A stretch of DNA of 5,113 nucleotides, from positions 1 through 5,113 of the forward strand of contig JASUSX010000155.1 of the NCBI GenBank assembly GCA_030445875.1, given 5' to 3'. The stretch is from Clostridia bacterium. GTDB taxonomy: Bacteria; Bacillota; DSM-521; Neomoorellales; Neomoorellaceae. The position numbers and the translations under genes are program-made. How positions within the stretch are numbered: position 1 is the first letter of the stretch; each line of letters starts with the position of its first letter. A model generated the notes under the pieces. The model saw only the letters and a program-made list of their open reading frames with translations. It was not told where the DNA came from and searched no databases. Below are positions 4,572 to 5,113 of the stretch, piece by piece.

Positions 4572-5113
4572 TTGGAAGTCGAAAACGATTTGATGGCTGT
4601 GCGCCTGGAAAAGATGACCCAGATCCGGGAGGCAGGCATTGAACCCTATGGGTGCCGCTTTGAGTGCAGTCACACGACCACAGTTATTCACCAGCACTTT
4701 GCCGAGATGGAGGGGCGGGAAGTAACCCTGGCGGGCCGCCTGCGGGCCATCAGGGGGCACGGCAAAGCCTCCTTCGCCGACCTGCAGGACCAGGAAGGAC
4801 ATATCCAGCTATATATCCGGATCGATAATGTGGGACCGGAAACCTACGAATTATTCCGCAAACTGGATATAGGTGACATCATTGGCGTTAAAGGTAAAGT
4901 CTTTCGTACCCATCGCGGGGAAATCTCGGTAGAAGTCCATCAACTAACCCTGCTCTGTAAAAGTTTACGTCCCCTGCCAGAGAAATGGCACGGGTTAAAG
5001 GATATAGACCTGCGTTACCGGCAGCGTTACCTGGACTTGATTGTCAACCCGGAAGTAAGGCAGGTCTTCATTACCAGGGCCAGGATCCTGAGGGCCATTC
5101 GGTCCTTCCTGGA
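4572..5113 (+). CDS. lysS: Lysyl-tRNA synthetase, class II, N-terminal part (partial)
   Basis: The frame runs from TTG at 4572 to the window edge (180 full codons of roughly 490-500 expected), so the gene is cut at its 3' side. LysRS charges tRNA-Lys with lysine in the cytoplasm. The first helix contains RLEKMTQIREAGIEPYG (8-24), as is usual for class II LysRS. The OB-fold anticodon-binding domain follows: EVTLAGRLRAIRGHGKASFA (50-69), DLQDQEGHIQLYIR (70-83), and DIIGVKGKVFRTHRGEISVE (100-119). The linker to the catalytic domain, LRPLPEKWHGLKDIDLRYRQ (133-152), and YLDLIVNPEVRQVF (154-167) are strong LysRS signatures, and the motif 1 helix is just beginning. The catalytic motifs 2 and 3 are outside the window. 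The 15-nt gap from greA and lack of a promoter suggest a greA-lysS operon. Confidence 0.96.
   Translation, partial: MEVENDLMAVRLEKMTQIREAGIEPYGCRFECSHTTTVIHQHFAEMEGREVTLAGRLRAIRGHGKASFADLQDQEGHIQLYIRIDNVGPETYELFRKLDIGDIIGVKGKVFRTHRGEISVEVHQLTLLCKSLRPLPEKWHGLKDIDLRYRQRYLDLIVNPEVRQVFITRARILRAIRSFL

Noticed and set aside
1..5113. CRISPR arrays, insertion sequences, tRNA or rRNA genes, attachment sites
   Set aside because: No regularly spaced direct repeats, transposase-like frames, terminal inverted repeats or tRNA/rRNA signatures were visible on either strand.

Overview
The window looks like chromosomal DNA of a moderately GC-rich, Gram-positive-type anaerobe. Gene content, gene order and base composition resemble Moorella or a related thermophilic Clostridia/Desulfotomaculum-group organism; this is recognition from memory, not a database match. 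Shine-Dalgarno sites are strong, and four of the five annotated genes apart from ATG-started greA and the second cassette gene begin with, or are best read from, TTG or GTG, apart from coaX whose start lies outside the window. All genes are on the + strand; I see no credible gene on the - strand.

Layout: (1) 3-185, the 3' end of coaX (type III pantothenate kinase), overlapped by dusB (163-1149, tRNA-dihydrouridine synthase). (2) An intrinsic terminator (1154-1191) whose 3' half carries a new promoter (TTGCCA, 17 bp, TGC-TATAAT), followed by a 12-bp perfect palindrome that could be an operator. (3) A three-gene cassette: a helix-turn-helix protein (1240-1785), a conserved protein of unknown function overlapping it by 4 bp (1782-2684), and, after a 98-bp gap, a Rossmann-fold reductase (2783-3862) that resembles cyanobacterial long-chain acyl-ACP reductase (AAR), including its catalytic cysteine, more than it resembles shikimate dehydrogenase. 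(4) A full-consensus promoter (TTGACA, 17 bp, TATAAT), a structured leader of about 165 nt with a possible 21-codon leader peptide, then greA (4077-4556) and the 5' part of lysS (4572 to the window end).

The outer genes (coaX, dusB, greA, lysS) are housekeeping genes often found near one another in Firmicutes. The three-gene cassette between them has its own promoter and is the accessory-looking part. A reasonable inference is a locally regulated unit that reduces an acyl thioester to an aldehyde, with the middle protein as an uncharacterised partner. The substrate, the fate of the aldehyde and the role of the middle protein cannot be read from sequence. The greA leader is the second unexplained element.
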